From assembly GCA_003550325.1 (NCBI GenBank), contig QKWP01000072.1, positions 203,289 to 267,288 of the forward strand: DNA of 64,000 nucleotides. The letters run 5' to 3'. The position numbers were made by a program, and so were the translations under genes. Below the pieces are notes generated by a model. It ran no database searches. It was not told where the DNA came from and saw only the letters and a list, made by a program, of their open reading frames with translations. Source of the DNA: Gigaspora rosea (Eukaryota; Glomeromycota; Glomeromycetes; Diversisporales; Gigasporaceae). Shown here one piece after another: positions 59,036-64,000 of this stretch (positions are counted from its first letter, which is position 1; every line of letters starts with the position of its first letter).

Positions 59036-60684
59036 TGTAATACTAGTATTCAAAAAATTTGAACTAACAAATCCACAAAATATGTAAAGACAAAATAAGC
59101 ACCAAACAATTTCTTAATATTAATACAAAACTCTTCTGTTTTGCTATCTCTTAAACTGTTTCTCCTACAAATTTCTCCTAATTTTTTTTTAAAATAAAAA
59201 TTTAAAATAAAATTCTAAATATTAATTTTAGCTATATACTTTCTAAGTAAAAAATATAATTTAAGATATGTTTTAATAACTTTGTTAAGAAAATATTTTG
59301 AATGTATTAAAAAACTTAAGAGTAATAAAGGTTTAAAGTTTTTATTTTAATTTTTATTATAAAATTTTCTTTAAATTTTAAAATTCTATATGTTTTTGTT
59401 TATAAATAATTTTTACTTCTAATACAATTCATATTTTTTACAAGTAAATTACAAAATTACAATAATAAAGTTGTAATTCTTTATTTAAATTATAATTTTA
59501 TTAAGAAGTTATAGATCTAAAGTTAATATTTAAAGAGTTTATCAAAAATTATAAATTATTCTTTTGGATAAAATTTTTTAAAATTTATATATTTTTGGCT
59601 TATAAGCAAATTAAAATCTTTGTTCTATAATTTAAATATAAATTTTAAAAAAATATAATCTTTATTTACAAATTTTATCATCAAAAGTTACTATTCCATT
59701 TGATTGTTTATATAATAAAAAATCTCCTTTCAAATTTCTAAATATTTCCTGAATACTTATTTCTGATTTCTTGGTTATCTATTAAACCATTTGAAATTCA
59801 AGACAAATTTGCCCTGAATTTTACTATAAAAATATCTCTAATCTATTTTTTTAAAAAAAATTAATATATTTAAATAAAAATTTTTTTGATAAAATCAATA
59901 CAAACTAGAATACAAGTGCTGTAACATTAATGATAAAAATTAAAATTTCAATACAAGCTTACTCTCCTTAATTACATAAAAATTATGATTTTAGGTGCAA
60001 ACTACCTCAACCTTAACCAATTTTGTGGTATACTGCAGTTATTGGAATAGCAAATAGTTCTATCATGACAATATCAATACAACTAACTTCTAACCATTTG
60101 CATTGCAATATCACTCTGTTTAGTGAATGAACCAATAAAATATTCAAAATCATTCTGTCAAAATCATTCTTTGTAGCATATAGACATTATACCTGAGAAA
60201 TCCTTCGATCTCAAAATTTAATTAGAAGCTCTCTAATTCATATCAAACCTTCAGCATTACTAAACCAGTTAAACATATGACTATTTTGAAATCATAAATA
60301 TGATCACTAAAGGGGTGCTGGCAGTGCCCCCACTTACACTTGTAATATATAAAAAAATAATTCAAACTTTTTGATTATTTGACATTATATTCGCAACTTA
60401 CGGTAATCATTTCTTACTAATCAATACAATTATATAAAAAGCTCCCTTAGCATTACATTTTTAACCTTGTTTGTATTCAATAATAAAGAATTTTACGAAG
60501 ATCGTATCTAAAATTAGCGGAAAATCAAATTTGGGTCATTTTCAAGGCAAAAACCCACTAACCAAAATAAATAAATAAAAAAGCAGTATCGGTAATTTGT
60601 AATATCCAACGACCTTTTTAATATATATATATATTTATTTATTTATTTTTTTTTATTTTTATTTTTTATTTTTTTACAAATCCA
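59036..60684. other. Intergenic; possible promoter at the end
   Basis: Very AT-rich from 59170 to 59890, with a satellite A fragment at about 59900-60130. TATATAAAAA at 60431 and a TA run at 60621-60634 are candidate core promoter sites for the gene starting at 60685. Confidence 0.4.
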
Positions 60685-63600
60685 ATGGAAAACGAAGAAA
60701 TTACACAAATTACTGATGTTTTCAATCGACTAAATTTCGATAGCAGTCAAAAATTGGCAGATACAAACGATCCAAACAGAAATTATTCGCTTGGATATCG
60801 TTACGAATATGGAATAGAAATTGAAAAGGATGAAAAAAAAGCATTCACATATTACCAAAAATCGGCAAATATGAATAATTCTAACGGAATATATCAAGTT
60901 GGCTATTGTTATTATTTAGGAATTGGAGTCGAAATCGATAAGCATAAAGCGTTTACATATTATCTGAAATCCGCAGAGGCAGGCAATTCCATGGGAATTA
61001 GAAAAACTGCAATTTGTTATTATTATTGAATTGGCGTGGAAGAAAATCATGATAAATATAAAGAATGGCGTGCCAAGTAAGTTAATTTTATTTTTTTTTT
61101 TTGTATAATGTTTGTAGTTTATTTGAAGTAAGATTTCTTACACAATTTTAATTATCAGAGAGTAAGCATAAAGAGCATTTATTGATCTATTTATCAGCAA
61201 TTTAAGCTCATAATTACGTATTTATTGTTGTGGTATTTTAGCCCGTAAGTATAAAGAACATTTAATAACTTTAATGCATAAATACTCATTTACCATTACG
61301 TACAAATCTTCACATTCTCATTAATCATTTCATCAGCTTGTAAGTATAAAGAACATTTCACAAAACAACTTCATAAATACTTATTTACCATTACGTCCAA
61401 TTCATTTCATTCAGCTCGTGAGTATAAAGAACATTTAATAATTTTACGAAATAAAAACTGCAAAACAAGTTCACAAAACAAGCTCATAAATACTTATTCA
61501 CCATTATGTACGATCTATTTCATTCAGCTCGTGAGTATAAATAACATTTAATAATTTTACTAAGTAAAAAAACTGCAAAACAAGATCACAAAGTTCATAA
61601 ATACTTATTTACCATTACATACATTCATTTCATTCGCATTAATTTAGTTAGTGAGTATAAGGAGCATTTAATAATTTTACTAAATAAAAATTCAAAACTA
61701 ATTCACAAAAAAGTTTATAAATACTTATTTACCATTACGTACAATTTATTTCATTCGCATTAATTTAGTTAGTGAGTATAAAGAACATTTAATAATTTTA
61801 TGAAATAAAAACTGCAAAACAAGTTCACAAAACTAGTTCATAAATATTTATTTACCATTACGTACAATTCATTTCGTTCGCATTAATTTAGTGGGTGAGT
61901 ATAAAGAACATTTGATAATTTTACGAAATAAAAACTGTAAAACAAGTTGACAAAACAAATTCATAAATACTTGTTTAACATTACGTACAATTCATTTCAT
62001 TCAGCTCGTGAGTATAAAGAACATTTAATCATTTACGAAATAAAACCTGAAAACAAGTTCACAAAACAAGTTTATAAATACTTATTTATCATTACGTTAC
62101 AATTCATTTCATTCGCATTAATTTAGTCGGTGAGTATAAAGAACATTTAATAATTTTACGAAATAAAACCTGCAAAACAAGTTCACAAACAAGTTCATAA
62201 ATACTTATTTACCATTGCGCACAATTCACTTCATTCGCATTAATTTAGTTGGTGAGTATAAAGAACATTTAAGAATTCTATGAAATAAAAACTGCAAAAC
62301 AAGTTCACAAAACAAGTTCATAAATATTTATTTTACGTACAATTTATTTCATTCGCATTAATTTAGTGGGTGAGTATAAACATTTAATAATTTTACGAAA
62401 TAAAGCTGAAAACAAATTCACAAAACAAGTTCATAAATATTTACTCACCATTACGTACAATTCATTTCATTCGCATTAATTTAGTAGGTGAGTATAAAGA
62501 AAATTAATAATTTTACGAAATGAAAACTGCAAAACAAGTTCACAAAACAGTTCATTTACCATTACGTAAAACTCATTTCATTCGCATTAATTTAGTTAGT
62601 GAGTATAAAGAACATTTAATAATTTTACGAAATAAAAACTGCAAAACAAGTTCACAAAACAAGTTCATAAATACTTATTTTCCATTACATATTATTCATT
62701 TCATTCAGCGAGTGAGTATAAAGAACATTTAATAATTTATGAAATAAAAACTGCAAACAAGTTCACAAAACAAGTTTCTAAATACTGTACTTATTTACCA
62801 ACGTACAATTCATTTCATTCGCATTAATTATTTCATTCAGCAAGTGAGTTAAAGAACATTTGATAAATTTACGGAATAAAAACTGCAAATAAGTTTACAA
62901 ACAATTTCATAAATACTTATTTACCATTACGTACAATTCATTTTGTTTGCATTAATTTAGATAGTTAGTATAAAGAACATTTAATAATTTTACAAAATAA
63001 AAACAGCAAAACAAGTTAACAAAAAACGTCATAAATACTTACAATTCATTTCATTTGCATTAATTTAGTCTGTGAGTATAAGAATTTAATAATTTCACGA
63101 AATAAAAACTGCAAAACAAGTTCACAAAACAAGTTCATAAATACTTATTTATCATTACGTACAATTCATTTCATTCGCATTAATTTAGTCGGTGAGTATT
63201 AAGAATATTTATTCATAAATACTTATTTACCATTCATCTCATTCGCATCAATCATTTTATTCATATTAATTTAGTCGGTAAATATAAAACTCATTTAAAT
63301 TCGAACTAAAATCTAAAACCGCAGATGCGAAATATAAATCATTGTATATTATATAGAAATTTGAATATGGAAAATGTGCACATTGTAATGAAGATAACAC
63401 GAAACCCGCATGGTGTCAATCATGCGACCCTGTCATTGAAACAAGGTGGACAAGTAGAAATAAGAATATTGAAGATTGTATGAAAACGTTCCAACTTAGA
63501 GTCTGGACATACGAAAATGTGATTGAATGGATTCCATTTGATAGAGTAAGTGATTTTTGTTTTAATAATTTATCTAATAGTTAGTTGTTTGAACTAATTT

Positions 63601-64000
63601 ATTGTTTGAACCTTAAGTTTAAAAGTCTTATGAAATGTACACTAAATTATGATATGCTCGCAATATATGGAATAACTCAAAATACACAAACAAATGAATA
63701 TTTAATGGTATTTCAGTATGCTAATGATGGGAGTCTTTATAAATACTTAAGAAAAATTTTAGCTCAATTACATGGGAAACTAAATTGCAAATACTTAAAG
63801 ATATTTCAGATAAGTTAGATAGTATTCACAGATGTGCATACATTCATGCTGACTTTCATAGTGGCAACATTTTACAAGATCAACAATCTTATATTGCAGA
63901 TTTAGGATTGTCAAAAAAGAATGATGAAAATGATTCAGAAGATAATATTTATGGGGTTATGCCTTATGTTGCTCCAGAAGTTTTATTAGGTCAAAAGTTT
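60685..64000 (+). pseudogene. Sel1-repeat/protein kinase locus, disrupted and cut by the window end
   Basis: Exon 60685-61076 codes an N-terminus then two to three Sel1 repeats (YSLGYRYEYGIEI, YQVGYCYYLGIGVE). A TGA at 61027 replaces the expected Gly of the next YYGIGV. It ends with GTAAGT after GCC AA. A tandem intron-like array follows. Exon 63357-63545 carries the zinc-ribbon-like leader of Rhizophagus kinases (FEYGKCAHC, WCQSCDP) and ENVIEWIPFDR, then GTAAGT. The next exon, from 63618, starts in the middle of the kinase (FKSLMKC, YLMVFQYANDGSL) and continues with IHADFHSGNIL (catalytic loop), IADLGLSK (DFG position reads DLG) and PYVAPEVL. The whole N-lobe, with glycine loop and lysine, is absent. 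One A is missing in the A run at 63752-63756. The Sel1 and kinase parts could be two genes. Confidence 0.75.
61128..63356 (+). repeat. Tandem array of about 20 intron-like units
   Basis: Units of 78-132 bp share GTGAGTATAAAGAACATTTA, ATAATTTTACGAAATAAAAA, CTGCAAAACAAGTTCACAAA, ACAAGTTCATAAATACTTAT, TTACCATTACGTACAATTCA and TTTCATTCGCATTAATTTAG (or CATTCAG). Each unit starts GT and ends AG. Between AG and the next GT there are always exactly three bases, at 61159, 61242, 61337, 61415, 61528, 61648, 61769, 61892, 62005, 62127, 62249, 62367, 62485, 62596, 62709, 62841, 62961, 63069, 63189 and 63275. These triplets are variable (13 kinds). Fifteen donors are GTGAGT. Minus the triplet, unit lengths (75-129) match the introns of other genes here. 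Confidence 0.9.

Noticed and set aside
61077..63356. CRISPR array interpretation of the regular repeats
   Set aside because: The spacers are 3 bases, the repeats over 75 bases, and the genome is fungal. The splice-like unit edges explain the pattern better.

Overview
The window looks like nuclear DNA of an arbuscular mycorrhizal fungus, Glomeromycotina, most likely Rhizophagus or a close relative. The reasons are strong A+T richness, genes with many short GT-AG introns, and gene families typical of that group: Sel1 repeats with a WCQSCDP-type kinase leader, a MATA-HMG-like protein, cytochrome P450 and sugar-lactone oxidase. Repeats and transposon remnants far outnumber genes. No rRNA, tRNA or CRISPR array was seen. 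All exon models come from reading splice sites and phase by eye.

Layout. 1-3.4 kb: oppositely oriented ACTGGT-type low-complexity arrays and a foldback element. 3.4-5.5 kb (-): an intact six-exon FAD-dependent sugar-lactone oxidase. 8.4-10.1 kb (+): an eight-exon, probably nuclear protein of unknown function, flanked by two diverged copies of one dispersed repeat. 10.5-10.8 kb (-): a Sel1 pseudogene. 12.8-14.8 kb (-): an intact seven-exon cytochrome P450. 15-18.6 kb: LTR-like sequence, a degenerate satellite, a hAT-like MITE and another TIR element. 19.8-24.2 kb (-): a decayed repeat-family gene with a DDE-like SDNGPHYH segment, with a MITE or foldback in each of three introns. 25-28 kb: MITEs. 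28.6-29.2 kb (+): a single-exon MATA-HMG-like gene. 31-33.5 kb: inverted satellite and a solo LTR with a CCGG target duplication that splits an open frame. 35.5-36.5 kb: nested foldbacks. 38-39.7 kb: an apparently intact Tc1 transposon (DD34E transposase, 147-bp TIRs) nested inside an older TIR element. 40-60 kb: almost gene-free satellites, MITEs, tandem duplications and a tract nearly devoid of cytosine on the given strand. 60.7-64 kb (+): a disrupted Sel1/kinase locus that runs off the window.

The most striking signal is at 61.1-63.36 kb. About 20 tandem units of intron length (roughly 75-130 bp) each end in AG and begin in GT, mostly GTGAGT. Exactly three variable bases lie between each AG and the next GT. 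The array sits between the Sel1 exon and the kinase exon and reads like a string of introns separated by 3-nt micro-exons. The phase closes onto the kinase frame only if a 10-nt exon is also used, and one of the triplets would be a stop.

The live genes (oxidase, P450, HMG protein, unknown nuclear protein, Tc1 transposase) show no operon-like or pathway relationship. They are isolated islands among repeats, and several have a TATA-like box about 45-65 bp upstream of the ATG.
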